From assembly GCA_963835935.1 (NCBI GenBank), contig CAWIHK010000006.1, positions 1-64,000 on the forward strand: 64,000 nt of DNA, written 5' to 3'. Both the position numbers and the translations under genes were made by a program. Positions 33,395-43,064 of this stretch are shown in pieces. The notes beneath the pieces are model-generated. The model did not search any database. It saw nothing but the letters and a program-made list of their open reading frames with translations, and was not told the DNA's origin. How positions within the stretch are numbered: the first letter of the stretch is position 1; each line of letters opens with the position of its first letter. Origin of the DNA: CAWIHK01 sp963835935. GTDB taxonomy: Bacteria; Bacteroidota; Ignavibacteria; UBA10030; CAVZMI01.

Positions 33395-33910
33395 TCAAAT
33401 TTCTTCCATCGATGTGTGAACCCGAATTCTTTTCGGTATATCTAAATGTTTCAACTGCTCCTGTAATTTGTTCATCTCTTCCTGCAATCTTGGTCCGAGT
33501 TCCCGGTCGATGTCGATGTGAAAATCCTCGCCGGGGTTCATCTCAAATTCTTCACCATGAAAAAACTGTCCACCAAAAGGACATTCAAATTCTTCCTCGT
33601 CTTCTTTCTCAATTTTCACGGCGATAGTTTTCTTCACTCCTTTTCGAATCACTTCGAAATTGAGCGTCTCTCCGTTTTTGGCTTTCCGAATTGCTTTCAT
33701 GATATCGTCTACGTCATCTACAGATTTGTTTTTAATCCGCACGATCACATCGCCGGCTTTGAATCCAGATTTTTCGGCAAGGCTGTTTTTGCGGACTTCA
33801 CGCACCAGCACTCCTTCATTATCCGGTGCGCCGAAGTATTCTCCCAATTGCTCGTTCAATGTTTCAACGCTCATTCCTAATCCGTCGTGATGAAAATCGA
33901 AGTGCATCAT
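33395..33910 (-). CDS. Second PDZ-domain frame of a split two-PDZ protein
   Basis: A 171-residue frame with a PDZ domain ('NEGVLVREVRKNSLAEKSGFKAGDVIVRIKNKSV') preceded by 'GMSVETLNEQLGEYFGAPD', a connector normally found inside longer periplasmic PDZ proteins, and an acidic C-terminal tail with a coiled-coil-like stretch. It has no signal peptide. Its ATG overlaps the stop of the preceding frame at an A6 run, so it is either coupled or, more likely, the 3' half of one gene broken by a single-base slip. Confidence 0.75.
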   Translation of the reverse strand: MMHFDFHHDGLGMSVETLNEQLGEYFGAPDNEGVLVREVRKNSLAEKSGFKAGDVIVRIKNKSVDDVDDIMKAIRKAKNGETLNFEVIRKGVKKTIAVKIEKEDEEEFECPFGGQFFHGEEFEMNPGEDFHIDIDRELGPRLQEEMNKLQEQLKHLDIPKRIRVHTSMEEI

Positions 33911-34335
33911 TTTTTGTTGTGGTGTGACGAATGGATGAGGTTCAGCAAACCCGAACCAATTTGTGCTGTCAATATTTTATCTTCACCATCTCTTTTTATT
34001 TCAATTACAACTTTTGTGCCGGGAGAAGTTTTTCGAACTGCTGCCCGCAATCCGTCGGAATCCTTCACATCTTTTCCATCAAATCGGATAATAACATCGC
34101 CTTCCTTTAATCCGGCTGAATCGGCAGGACTATCATCCTGAACTTCCTTGATCAGCGCTCCGTTCGTGTTGTCGAGCTTTTGTTTTTTCGCCGTTTCTTC
34201 ATCTACATCCCGTATCGAAATACCGAGCCAGCCATGGTGGCTTTCCTTCTTCTCTTTTTTTGCGTCCGTTCCGGCATGAACACAAAGAGAAAAGAATAAC
34301 ATGCCGATGATCATTAAAAACAAAATACGTTTCAT
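33907..34335 (-). CDS. Secreted PDZ-domain protein (first frame of a split gene)
   Basis: A 142-residue protein with a signal peptide (MKRILFLMIIGMLFFSLCVHAG) and one PDZ domain ('HGWLGISIRDVDEETAKKQ', 'GALIKEVQDDSPADSAGLKEGDVIIRFDGKDV'), as in HtrA-type proteins but without a protease domain. It ends in HSSHHNKK at an A6 tract where a -1 shift would continue directly into the second PDZ frame. The intact ancestral protein would be about 312 residues. Confidence 0.8.
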   Translation of the reverse strand: MKRILFLMIIGMLFFSLCVHAGTDAKKEKKESHHGWLGISIRDVDEETAKKQKLDNTNGALIKEVQDDSPADSAGLKEGDVIIRFDGKDVKDSDGLRAAVRKTSPGTKVVIEIKRDGEDKILTAQIGSGLLNLIHSSHHNKK

Positions 34336-34497
34336 AATTCCCCCAATTTATTTTCTGATAAATATTCTTCTTACTCTGAAAAATCAGACGTGGAAGATCG
34401 CCGAATGTTCCAACCTTTATCGGACATTTCGTTGACTCTCTTTTTATTTTTGCCTAAATTCCGTTATTGATAATAGAGAGAAGTTCGTTTATTTAGC

Positions 34498-35454
34498 ATG
34501 GTTGTACGTAACTCACAGCATATTGTCCGAATTTCCCGGAAACGTCTTTCAGAATATTTTTCTGACTTTGTTCGTTCTTTGGAAACAAAGAAGCCGGATA
34601 CGCGAGGAACCTACGAGAGAGCTTTGCGTGAGTTCATTAAATGGTTTGGTACGGATACTGAATGTCAATTTCGCGTTTCGGATATTGAACGATATAAAAA
34701 ATTTTTAAGCTCGAAGCGAAAACTTTCGGATGTATCGATCTCGACATACCTAACTTCGGTCCGGCGTTTTTGCGAATACTTGACCTCGATCGGCGTGTTG
34801 AAGGAGAATCCTGCGCTCGGTGTGCGTGGAAATCCCCGGCCGAAATATCATTCCCGCGACGTCTTGACTATCGAAGAACTAAACCATTTATTCTCAGCCA
34901 TCAATGTTTCAACCGAGCGTGGATCGAGAGATTATGCGATATTAAAGACCATGCTCGAGTGCGGCCTGTCTGAAATTGAATTGGTAAGAGCCGATATTTC
35001 CGATGTGATGAGGGATGGCGAGAAGTGGATGTTGCGGGTTCAGGGAAAAGGAAAGACGGAGAAGAGCGATAAAGTAATTCTTCCGGATAATGCGAAACAA
35101 GCTATCGATGCGTATCTGCTTCATCGGCCTGAAGCAAAACCGGACGAACCGCTTTTTCTCAGCACAGGAAATCGTTGGCATGGCGGACGGATGACGACGC
35201 GCGGCATTCGTGTTCGAGTCCAGCATTATTTAAAGCAAATAGGAATAAGAACTAGTTCCTCGCGCCGCGTGTCCGCGTATTCTCTTCGCCATACTGCCGC
35301 GATGAAGATCGTACAGCAGGGTGCGACACCGGAAGAGCTGATGCACAGAATGCGGCTCGGCAGTTTGATGACAGCAGAAATGTATATTCAACAGTTTTCA
35401 TCGAAGAACGGACAAATTGCAAAATCGTTTTCACGAAAAAATACTAGACACTAG
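34498..35454 (+). CDS. Tyrosine recombinase with degenerate catalytic site
   Basis: A 318-residue XerC/D-like protein with an N-terminal SAM-like core-binding domain (about 15-105, 'YFSDFVRSLETKKPDTRGTYERALREF') and a catalytic domain. Aligned by eye to XerD, the first catalytic Arg (GLR) is Ser in 'CGLSEIELV', the His before LRH is Tyr ('SAYSLRHTA') and the LGH His is missing ('RLGSLMTAEMY'). The Lys, second Arg and nucleophile Tyr remain. It lacks the extra patch of integron integrases. It is divergent from the candidate cassette array, about 1.4 kb from its first core. Confidence 0.75.
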   Translation: MVVRNSQHIVRISRKRLSEYFSDFVRSLETKKPDTRGTYERALREFIKWFGTDTECQFRVSDIERYKKFLSSKRKLSDVSISTYLTSVRRFCEYLTSIGVLKENPALGVRGNPRPKYHSRDVLTIEELNHLFSAINVSTERGSRDYAILKTMLECGLSEIELVRADISDVMRDGEKWMLRVQGKGKTEKSDKVILPDNAKQAIDAYLLHRPEAKPDEPLFLSTGNRWHGGRMTTRGIRVRVQHYLKQIGIRTSSSRRVSAYSLRHTAAMKIVQQGATPEELMHRMRLGSLMTAEMYIQQFSSKNGQIAKSFSRKNTRH

Positions 35455-35466
35455 TCACTAAATCAC

Positions 35467-35488
35467 AATCCCAAATAACGGGATTTTG
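35467..35488 (+). terminator. Weak stem-loop after the recombinase gene
   Basis: AATCCC (35467-35472) / GGGATT (35480-35485) with a 7-nt loop is followed by TTT. It is short, and lies between the recombinase stop and leuS. Confidence 0.3.
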
Positions 35489-35547
35489 TATTTAGAGATT
35501 AGAATTTCGGATTTTTATTAACTTGGGTCACTTAGAGACATAAATTT

Positions 35548-37968
35548 ATGGCATCATATCCATTCGCTGACATCGAAGCTCGATGGCAAAAATATTGGGA
35601 GCAAAATAAAACGTTCCGGGCTGCTGATGATTCATCAAAACCAAAATATTACATACTCGATATGTTTCCGTATCCATCCGGGGCAGGATTGCATGTCGGC
35701 CATCCTGAAGGATATACTGCTACAGATATTCTTGCGCGATACAAACGAATGAAAGGATTTAATGTTCTTCATCCGATGGGCTGGGATGCTTTTGGTTTGC
35801 CGGCTGAACAATATGCCGTAAAAACCGGAACACATCCTGCAATCACGACCAAACGGAATATAGATACATTCAGGCGGCAGATTAAGGCTCTTGGTTTTTC
35901 CTATGATTGGGACCGTGAGATCAACACAACGGACCCGGGATATTATAAATGGACTCAATGGATTTTTCTTCAACTGTACAAAAAGAATCTGGCATATCTT
36001 GCGGAAGTTCCCGTCAACTGGTGTCCGGAACTCGGCACCGTTCTCGCGAATGAAGAAGTTCCTGAACAAATAGAAAAAGGTTTTACCGTTGTTCGGCGTC
36101 CGATGAAACAATGGATGTTGAAGATAACGGTTTATGCCGAACGATTGCTTGACGATCTCGAATCTCTCAACTGGCCGGAATCCATCAAAGAGATGCAGCG
36201 CAATTGGATCGGCAAATCGGTGGGCGCTGATGTTGATTTTAAAATTGTCGGATCATCGGAAAATCTGCGCGTATTTACGACCCGGCCCGACACGTTGTGG
36301 GGCGCAACATACATGGTGCTGGCGCCTGAGCATCTGCTTGTGAACCAAATTACTTCAGCCGGACAAAAATCGAAAGTAGACGCTTATCTGGAAGCGACAA
36401 AAAGAAAAAGCGATTTGGAGCGTACCGAACTGAATAAAGAAAAAACCGGAGTCTTTACGGGTGGTTATGCAATCAATCCGGTCAATGATAAAAAAATTCC
36501 AATCTGGATCGCCGATTACGTACTCATCTCTTATGGAACCGGCGCCATCATGGCTGTTCCCGGCCACGACGAACGCGATTGGGAGTTCGCACGAAAATAT
36601 GATTTACCAATCATCGAAGTTATTTCCGGCGGCGATGTAACGAAAGCCGCTCACACCGACATCGAACAAAGTGTGTGCGTGAACTCGGATTTTTTAAACG
36701 GACTTGGTTATAAAGAAGCGTTTGATAAAATCGTTTCATGGTTGGAAGAAAAAAATCTCGGCAAGCATACTGTGAATTATAAACTACGCGATTGGTTATT
36801 CTCACGCCAGCGATATTGGGGAGAACCCTTCCCGTTGATTCATTGGGAAGATGGATCGATTGAACCGCTTGATGAAAAAGATTTGCCGCTGCTTCTTCCG
36901 GAAGTGACTTCATACAAACCGAGCGGCACCGGCGAATCGCCTCTTGCAACCATCGATCAATGGGTGAATGTCACCGATCCGAAAACGGGCCGCAAGGGCC
37001 GGCGCGAAACTAACACGATGCCGCAGTGGGCAGGATCATGCTGGTACTATCTCAGATATATTGATCCCTTTAATGATGCCGAATTTATTTCGACAAAAAA
37101 AGAAAAATACTGGATGCCGGTCGATTTATATGTCGGCGGTGCGGAACACGCCGTGCTCCATTTGTTGTATTCCCGCTTCTGGCATAAAGTGTTGTACGAT
37201 CTTGGATGTGTGTCGACGCCTGAACCATTCATGAAACTGATAAATCAAGGAATGATACTTGGTGAAGATTCGCGCAAGATGTCGAAATCATTCGGGAACG
37301 TTGTAAATCCTGACGACGTAATAAAAGAATATGGTTCGGATTCAATGCGCTTGTATGAAATGTTCATGGGTCCGTTGGAAGCGACAAAGCCGTGGAGCAT
37401 GCAAGGAGTCGACGGTGTATTTCGCTTCTTGAATCGCGTCTGGCGATTGTTTATCACCGATGACGGAAATCTTTCTCCGGCGATTAAGGATGTTGAGGTG
37501 GATCCCGAATTCCTCAAACTCCTCCATCAAACAATAAAGAAAGTGACAACCGACATTGAAGGAATGCGATTCAACACCACGATCTCACAGTTGATGATTT
37601 TTGTGAACGAGATGTATAAACGCGAATGTTATCCGAAAAGCGGAATGGAAACTTTTCTATTGCTTCTCGCTCCGCTGGCTCCGCATCTTGCAGAAGAACT
37701 TTGGAATCGTCTCGGACACGCATCGGCGCTTGCTTATGAACCATGGCCATCTTATGACGAAAAAATTGCAGCCGAAGATCAAGTCGAAATCGTTCTTCAG
37801 GTAAATGGAAAGATTCGAGACCGAGTGACGCTGCCGCGGGGTTTGACGAAAGAGAAACTGGAGGAAGCGGCACGTTCCAATCAGCGTGTGAAACAATTTA
37901 CCGACGGAAAGAGAATCGTGAAATCGATTGTGGTTCCGGACCGGCTTGTGAATTTTGTGGTGCAATGA
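35548..37968 (+). CDS. leuS: Leucyl-tRNA synthetase
   Basis: An 806-residue class I aminoacyl-tRNA synthetase that charges tRNA-Leu. It shows the HIGH signature 'FPYPSGAGLHVGHPEGYTATDI' style region near residue 40, the CP1 editing domain (about 215-405) with 'TTRPDTLWGATYMVLAPEH', the KMSKS motif in 'DSRKMSKSFGN' near 575, and a C-terminal anticodon-binding and tail region ending 'VLQVNGKIRDRV'. It is of ordinary bacterial length. The start follows the intergenic gap after the recombinase. Confidence 0.98.
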   Translation: MASYPFADIEARWQKYWEQNKTFRAADDSSKPKYYILDMFPYPSGAGLHVGHPEGYTATDILARYKRMKGFNVLHPMGWDAFGLPAEQYAVKTGTHPAITTKRNIDTFRRQIKALGFSYDWDREINTTDPGYYKWTQWIFLQLYKKNLAYLAEVPVNWCPELGTVLANEEVPEQIEKGFTVVRRPMKQWMLKITVYAERLLDDLESLNWPESIKEMQRNWIGKSVGADVDFKIVGSSENLRVFTTRPDTLWGATYMVLAPEHLLVNQITSAGQKSKVDAYLEATKRKSDLERTELNKEKTGVFTGGYAINPVNDKKIPIWIADYVLISYGTGAIMAVPGHDERDWEFARKYDLPIIEVISGGDVTKAAHTDIEQSVCVNSDFLNGLGYKEAFDKIVSWLEEKNLGKHTVNYKLRDWLFSRQRYWGEPFPLIHWEDGSIEPLDEKDLPLLLPEVTSYKPSGTGESPLATIDQWVNVTDPKTGRKGRRETNTMPQWAGSCWYYLRYIDPFNDAEFISTKKEKYWMPVDLYVGGAEHAVLHLLYSRFWHKVLYDLGCVSTPEPFMKLINQGMILGEDSRKMSKSFGNVVNPDDVIKEYGSDSMRLYEMFMGPLEATKPWSMQGVDGVFRFLNRVWRLFITDDGNLSPAIKDVEVDPEFLKLLHQTIKKVTTDIEGMRFNTTISQLMIFVNEMYKRECYPKSGMETFLLLLAPLAPHLAEELWNRLGHASALAYEPWPSYDEKIAAEDQVEIVLQVNGKIRDRVTLPRGLTKEKLEEAARSNQRVKQFTDGKRIVKSIVVPDRLVNFVVQ

Positions 37969-38120
37969 AATGCTTAATAGCCAATTAAAGAACTTTAAAA
38001 ATTCCAATAAGATAGAACACTCGCTTTGCTTAGCACGTCGAAGTGGGTTGAATACGCAAAATATAATTCAGTGTAAGTCAGTATAATCAGTGTCGTCAGT
38101 GTTCTATAAGAGGAAAATTC

Positions 38121-38513
38121 ATGGAATACCTGTACCAAGAATTAAGTGAACGAATAATAAAATGTTTCTATGAAGTTTATCATAATCTTGGATATGGTTT
38201 TTTGGAAAAAGTATACGAGCATGCGATGATGATTGAATTGGCGAAAAACGATTTACCGGCAAGGAATCAGCAACCGATAAAGGTTTATTATAAGAATGAA
38301 TTAGTTGGCGATTATTTCGCAGACATTGTGATTGATGGCAAGATTATTCTAGAATTGAAAGCAGCAGAAGCGATTGTGGAAGAACATGAGTTTCAGTTGA
38401 TAAATTATTTAAAGGCAACGAACATAGAGATTGGTCTATTATTGAATTTTGGCAAGAAACCGGAAATAAGGCGCAAAATATTTACCAATGATAGAAAAGA
38501 ATTAGCTCTTTGA
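38121..38513 (+). CDS. GxxExxY family protein
   Basis: A 130-residue member of the GxxExxY family (PD-(D/E)XK-like fold), found in many copies in Bacteroidota and others. The name motif is 'GYGFLEKVYEHAMMIEL' (G-x-x-E-x-x-Y). Nuclease-like residues are in 'YFADIVIDGKIILELKA' (D...E-x-K). 'GLLLNFGKKPEIRRKI' is the usual C-terminal end. The function is unproven. It lies alone between leuS and the glycosyltransferase. Confidence 0.92.
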   Translation: MEYLYQELSERIIKCFYEVYHNLGYGFLEKVYEHAMMIELAKNDLPARNQQPIKVYYKNELVGDYFADIVIDGKIILELKAAEAIVEEHEFQLINYLKATNIEIGLLLNFGKKPEIRRKIFTNDRKELAL

Positions 38514-38610
38514 TAGAACACAGACTACACAGGCTGGACAAGATGGTCACAGACATATAATCTATGCAGATCATTTTAATTTATGTGATTAGCAGTTTAT
38601 AGAATAGTCT

Positions 38611-39378
38611 ATGCTAAAAATATCAGTTACCATAATTGCAGGATCCGAAGAAGACAATATCCGTGAGTGCCTGGAGAGTGTGAGATGGGCTGACGAGATC
38701 ATTGTTGTAAACAGCTATTCGAAAGATCGGACAGCGGAGATTGCGCGGGAATTCACAGACCGGGTATTTCTGCACGAATGGCAGGGTTATGCAATTCAAA
38801 AACAATTCGCTCTTGATCAGGCGACAAGCGAGTGGGTACTAAGTCTCGACGCCGATGAAAGAGTAACTCCTGAGTTACGCAACGAGATCCAGGAAATAAT
38901 ACACAATGGATCTGCTTTTGACGGTTTTCGAATTCCACGGCGGAATTATTTTTTAGGGAAATGGATCAAGCATTGCGGCTGGTATCCGGGATATCAACTG
39001 AGGTTATTCCGCCGAGAGAAAACAAAGATGAACCACCGGCTAGTCCATGAAGGATTTGATGTGAACGGATCGATAGGCATTCTCCATAGTGATATAATCC
39101 ATTACACTCACCCGACGATACATTCTACTTTGGGAAAAATAAATGAGTATTCGTCATTGCAGGCGATCGAAAAATCGCCGCGCAAGAAAATTACAACGGC
39201 CGGCTTGATTATTCATCCGTTCGTGGCGTTCTTTCAAATGCTGATTCTACGCGGAGGCATTCTCGATGGCCCGCACGGAATCATGGTAAGCATGATCCAT
39301 GCAATTACGAACGCATTGACAACAATGAAGATCTGGGAATTACAGCACAAAAAAGACGGAAAGGAGGAAGATCAATGA
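38611..39378 (+). CDS. Glycosyltransferase family 2 (WaaE/KdtX-like)
   Basis: A 255-residue GT-A glycosyltransferase. Motifs are 'ISVTIIAGSEEDNIRECLESVRWADEIIVVNSYSKDRT' style N-terminus, the nucleotide-sugar Asp in 'WVLSLDADERVTPEL', and 'FRIPRRNYFLGKWIKHCGWYPGYQLRLF', the signature of the lipopolysaccharide core glycosyltransferases WaaE/KdtX. It overlaps the MsbA-like gene by 4 bp, which supports an LPS role. Confidence 0.88.
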   Translation: MLKISVTIIAGSEEDNIRECLESVRWADEIIVVNSYSKDRTAEIAREFTDRVFLHEWQGYAIQKQFALDQATSEWVLSLDADERVTPELRNEIQEIIHNGSAFDGFRIPRRNYFLGKWIKHCGWYPGYQLRLFRREKTKMNHRLVHEGFDVNGSIGILHSDIIHYTHPTIHSTLGKINEYSSLQAIEKSPRKKITTAGLIIHPFVAFFQMLILRGGILDGPHGIMVSMIHAITNALTTMKIWELQHKKDGKEEDQ

Positions 39379-41225
39379 AACCTTATTTCCGTTTGTTGAC
39401 GTACGTCCGCCGATATTGGGCGTACCTGACAACTTCAATCATTTGCACCATCTTCTTCGCATTTTTCAATGCGGCATCGATCTATCTCTCCATCCCATTA
39501 TTGGAAACTCTTTTCAACCAAAAAACATTACCAACCGGTCAGGTTCAGGGAGCTGTGTCAATTCATGCAGGTTCGATGAGAGATTCCATTGATGAGTTCC
39601 TGAATTCATTTCTTCTTCAGGGTAGCAAAAGTGATGCTTTACTGCGAATCTGTTTTGTCATAATGATTGCTTTTTTCCTGAAGAATTTATTCGGTTATGC
39701 ACAATCATATTTTCTGGCGTATGTGGAACAGGGAGTCATCAAGGATCTCCGCAATGATCTCTACCGGCATATTCATAGTCTCTCGCTCACATTTTTTACC
39801 AATGAACGAACGGGAAACCTGATTTCGCGGATCACGAATGATGTGTATGTTCTTCAGACGAGTGTCGCAGCCAGTTTCTTAAATCTCGTCCGAGAGCCTC
39901 TTACGATCATAGTCTTTCTTGTAACTGCAATCATTATCAGCTGGCAATTAACACTCATTTCGTTATTAGTATTTCCGCTTGTCCTTTTGATTATCAGCCA
40001 GATTGGAATCCGGATTCACAAAGTAAGCGGTGTCATTCAGGAAAAGATGGCCGACATTACATCAGTCATCCAGGAAACTTTCAGCGGGGTAAAAATTGTA
40101 AAAGCGTTTGGAATGGAGGAATGGGAGAATAAGCGGTTTGCAAGTGAAACCCAAAAATTTTTCCATCTCGTCCTTAACATTACAAAATTGCGCAACCTGG
40201 CATCTCCGGTAACGGAATTTCTGAGTGTGATTGCCGGTGTTGTCATAATCTGGTATGGCGGGACACAGGTTCTCGTTAACGCAACATTAAAACCGTCGGA
40301 TTTTATCGGATTCATCATAGTGATTTTTCAGATCATGCCGCCGGTTAAGGAATTAAGCGGCGTCGCAAACCGTTTGCAGGAATCGGGAGCGGCCGGCAAA
40401 CGGGTATTTGAAATTCTCGACATGATGCCTCATATCATCGATCGGCCGTTGGCGGTCGAGATCCATCAGTTCGATCATTTGCTTGAATTCCATGCAGTTT
40501 CATTCGTTTATGATAATCTCGAGTCGAATGGAATGGAGCCGAGGCATGTTTTGCAAAACATCTCATTCAAAATAAAACGCGGCGAAATTCTTGCTCTTGT
40601 GGGCCCCAGCGGTGGAGGCAAGACGACGCTTGTCGATCTTATTCCCCGATTTTATGATCCGACAAAAGGCCAAATATCTATCGATGGAATCGATATCAGA
40701 AATTATAAGATTCAATCGTTGCGAAAACAAATAGGTATTGTCACGCAAGAGACATTTTTATTCAATGATACGATACGGAACAATATTGCATACGGCCTGG
40801 TTGATTGTCCGATGGAGAGAATTGAAGAAGCGGCTAAAGCTGCCAATGCACATTCATTTATAATGGAGACTCCAGAGGGTTATAATACTGTTGTAGGCGA
40901 AAGAGGGACGAAGCTATCGGGCGGACAGCGACAGCGGATTTCAATTGCGCGCGCTTTACTGAAGAATCCACCAATCATGATTTTTGATGAAGCGACATCG
41001 GCGCTGGATTCTGAATCGGAGATTTTAGTGCAGGAAGCGATCGAGCACTTGATGCACAACCGGACGTCCATTGTGATAGCCCACAGGCTTTCGACAATCA
41101 GGAATGCAACACGAATTCTCGTCATTGATAAAGGAAAGATTGTACAGCGCGGGAAACATCAGGATCTCGTGCGGCAAAAAGGAGGAATTTACAAGAAGCT
41201 TTACGATATGCAATTCAACGGCTAA
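39375..41225 (+). CDS. msbA: ABC transporter, MsbA-type lipid exporter
   Basis: A 616-residue half-transporter with an N-terminal six-helix membrane domain (about 1-330) and a C-terminal ATPase: Walker A 'LVGPSGGGKTTLVDL', signature 'KLSGGQRQRISIARALL', Walker B 'PIMIFDEATSALDSES' and switch His 'VIAHRLSTIRNA'. MsbA flips lipid A-core to the outer leaflet of the inner membrane. The adjacent core glycosyltransferase supports that. The start overlaps the upstream stop (ATGA). Confidence 0.92.
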   Translation: MKPYFRLLTYVRRYWAYLTTSIICTIFFAFFNAASIYLSIPLLETLFNQKTLPTGQVQGAVSIHAGSMRDSIDEFLNSFLLQGSKSDALLRICFVIMIAFFLKNLFGYAQSYFLAYVEQGVIKDLRNDLYRHIHSLSLTFFTNERTGNLISRITNDVYVLQTSVAASFLNLVREPLTIIVFLVTAIIISWQLTLISLLVFPLVLLIISQIGIRIHKVSGVIQEKMADITSVIQETFSGVKIVKAFGMEEWENKRFASETQKFFHLVLNITKLRNLASPVTEFLSVIAGVVIIWYGGTQVLVNATLKPSDFIGFIIVIFQIMPPVKELSGVANRLQESGAAGKRVFEILDMMPHIIDRPLAVEIHQFDHLLEFHAVSFVYDNLESNGMEPRHVLQNISFKIKRGEILALVGPSGGGKTTLVDLIPRFYDPTKGQISIDGIDIRNYKIQSLRKQIGIVTQETFLFNDTIRNNIAYGLVDCPMERIEEAAKAANAHSFIMETPEGYNTVVGERGTKLSGGQRQRISIARALLKNPPIMIFDEATSALDSESEILVQEAIEHLMHNRTSIVIAHRLSTIRNATRILVIDKGKIVQRGKHQDLVRQKGGIYKKLYDMQFNG

Positions 41226-41297
41226 CATCGTAATAAATAATTTTTGTTTCCAATAAATGTAAATCCCGGCGATATACTGTTGACCAAATATGTTGAG

Positions 41298-42950
41298 ATG
41301 GTAGTGCAAAAAGGATTTTTCGAGCGGAATAAAATACGGCTGGTTATCTTACTGGCAATAATTCAAATTGTTTTACTGATTCTCAGCATCCCCAATTACA
41401 AATTAAACGGCGACGAAGCATGGCTTGCAGAACAATCATATTTTATGAGCCAGAAAGGATATTCTACCTCCAATCTTTTTTCAGGTTTTCTTGACGAAGA
41501 TGTTCGTATAGTAGTACAACACAAACTTCTTATCTATTTAGGTGCCGCACTATTTAATATTTTACATTACGACCTGTGGATTTTTCGCTTAATACCGATC
41601 TCTTCTTTCATAATTCTTATGATACTTTTTATAAGATATCAGCAGAAATATTTGGCAGACGTAACGAGCTTTCAGTTGTTCATGAGTATTTCTCTGGTTT
41701 TGGCAATGCATGAATTTTTTTATTTTGCAAAAGTTGCTCGTCCTGAAATGTTGGTCACAATGCTCGGCTTTCTAAGTTTTTATCTTTTAAAAAAATATTT
41801 ATCAACGGGAAAGTACTGGCTGATATGTTTAGCCGGTTTTGCTGCCGGGCTTGCAATGCTGGCGCATCTCAACGGCGTAATATTCGTGGCAAGCGGATTT
41901 ATATTTTTGTTTTTTCCCTTGAACGGTAACGAACCGCTGGAATTTTCATGGAAAGGATTTCTTCGAAGAATATTAGATCGAAGAAAAATATTTGCCTCTC
42001 TGTTATTTTTGGCTGCAGCCATTGTTGCCTTTTCGCCCTATCTTCTTGATGTGCTTTGGCATTTCGATATTTTTAAGATTCAGATGTTCAGCCCGTTAGT
42101 CATCCCCAAAACCAGTTTCACTTTATTAAAGCCGTTAATAAATTTATCCCGCGAGCATCAGCGTCTATTCAGAAGGCCCGAGATCATTATTCCTTCGGTT
42201 TTATTCTTTTTTCACTTAATCACAAATAGAAAAAAAATATTCAACAGTGAAGTCAGAGATCTAACGATCTACACATTATTGTTGATGGTTTTTCTGGGGC
42301 TTGTGGTTGAAGAAAAAACAATTAAGTACTCAACATATTTGATACCTTTTTGGGGGATTCTTATTTCGCAGAGCATTGCTACGATGGATACAAAAAGAAA
42401 AGTGATGGTCTCGTTAAATACAATTTTCTTGATATTGCTTTTTACGGCTGGTTTGTATTGGCAGGGAAAATCGGTCTTTGAGAAAGAGGAATACTCGCAA
42501 TTCAACAAGTCGATTGCAGATAAGATACCGCAGAATTCTACTTGTGTCGCTCCTATGAATTTTATTTTCAATGAAATAGAGCACTACAAGATTCTTTCCG
42601 ACTATATGGTGGGATATGAGGGATTCGGCGATATCACTATAAAATCCATGTTGGAGTTTTGCAGGAAGAACCAATGTGAGTATGTAGTGTTTAACAAGTA
42701 TTATGATAGATGGGAATATCTGCACGATTACAACGAAATTGACAGTCTTTTGGCGCATTTTGAAATTATCGCTGTGACGAATGATTTCGTTGTCTTGAAA
42801 TACAAAGATAAATTTCCAGAGAAAAATTCCAGTGCAAATAATTACGCAGATGAATCGACAGTTCAATCATATAAAGATGATCTGCGACGCTATGTTTCCT
42901 TTATGGCGCAGCGCGCCCGAGAGGATGAGCGTGATGTAAATTTACCTTGA
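41298..42950 (+). CDS. Membrane glycosyltransferase-like protein (GT39/ArnT-like)
   Basis: A 550-residue polytopic protein with about 10-11 hydrophobic segments and a first-loop acidic motif 'YKLNGDEAWLAEQSYFM' shortly after the first helix, as in the polyprenyl-phosphate-dependent GT39/GT83 transferases, where a DE pair is catalytic. A soluble C-terminal domain follows. I start at ATG 41298; the frame is open to 41244 without a good signal. Located after msbA, it probably modifies a lipid or glycan on the periplasmic side. Confidence 0.7.
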   Translation: MVVQKGFFERNKIRLVILLAIIQIVLLILSIPNYKLNGDEAWLAEQSYFMSQKGYSTSNLFSGFLDEDVRIVVQHKLLIYLGAALFNILHYDLWIFRLIPISSFIILMILFIRYQQKYLADVTSFQLFMSISLVLAMHEFFYFAKVARPEMLVTMLGFLSFYLLKKYLSTGKYWLICLAGFAAGLAMLAHLNGVIFVASGFIFLFFPLNGNEPLEFSWKGFLRRILDRRKIFASLLFLAAAIVAFSPYLLDVLWHFDIFKIQMFSPLVIPKTSFTLLKPLINLSREHQRLFRRPEIIIPSVLFFFHLITNRKKIFNSEVRDLTIYTLLLMVFLGLVVEEKTIKYSTYLIPFWGILISQSIATMDTKRKVMVSLNTIFLILLFTAGLYWQGKSVFEKEEYSQFNKSIADKIPQNSTCVAPMNFIFNEIEHYKILSDYMVGYEGFGDITIKSMLEFCRKNQCEYVVFNKYYDRWEYLHDYNEIDSLLAHFEIIAVTNDFVVLKYKDKFPEKNSSANNYADESTVQSYKDDLRRYVSFMAQRAREDERDVNLP

Positions 42951-43064
42951 CAGATTTTTATTCATCGCTTGTGTCATTGCCAAAATCATTTATTGATTTT
43001 CATCAACTGCTTTCTTATTATTAAAACATTATGAATTATATCACTATTATTCGGGGAAGATGTC

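Noticed and set aside
34498..35454. Calling the tyrosine recombinase an integron integrase (IntI)
   Set aside because: It lacks the IntI-specific insertion between catalytic boxes, and key catalytic residues are replaced; two PDZ frames lie between it and the array.
38040..38105. Short repeated CAGTGT/GTCAGT units before the GxxExxY gene
   Set aside because: Only a few degenerate copies at irregular spacing; neither a CRISPR nor a clear regulatory array.
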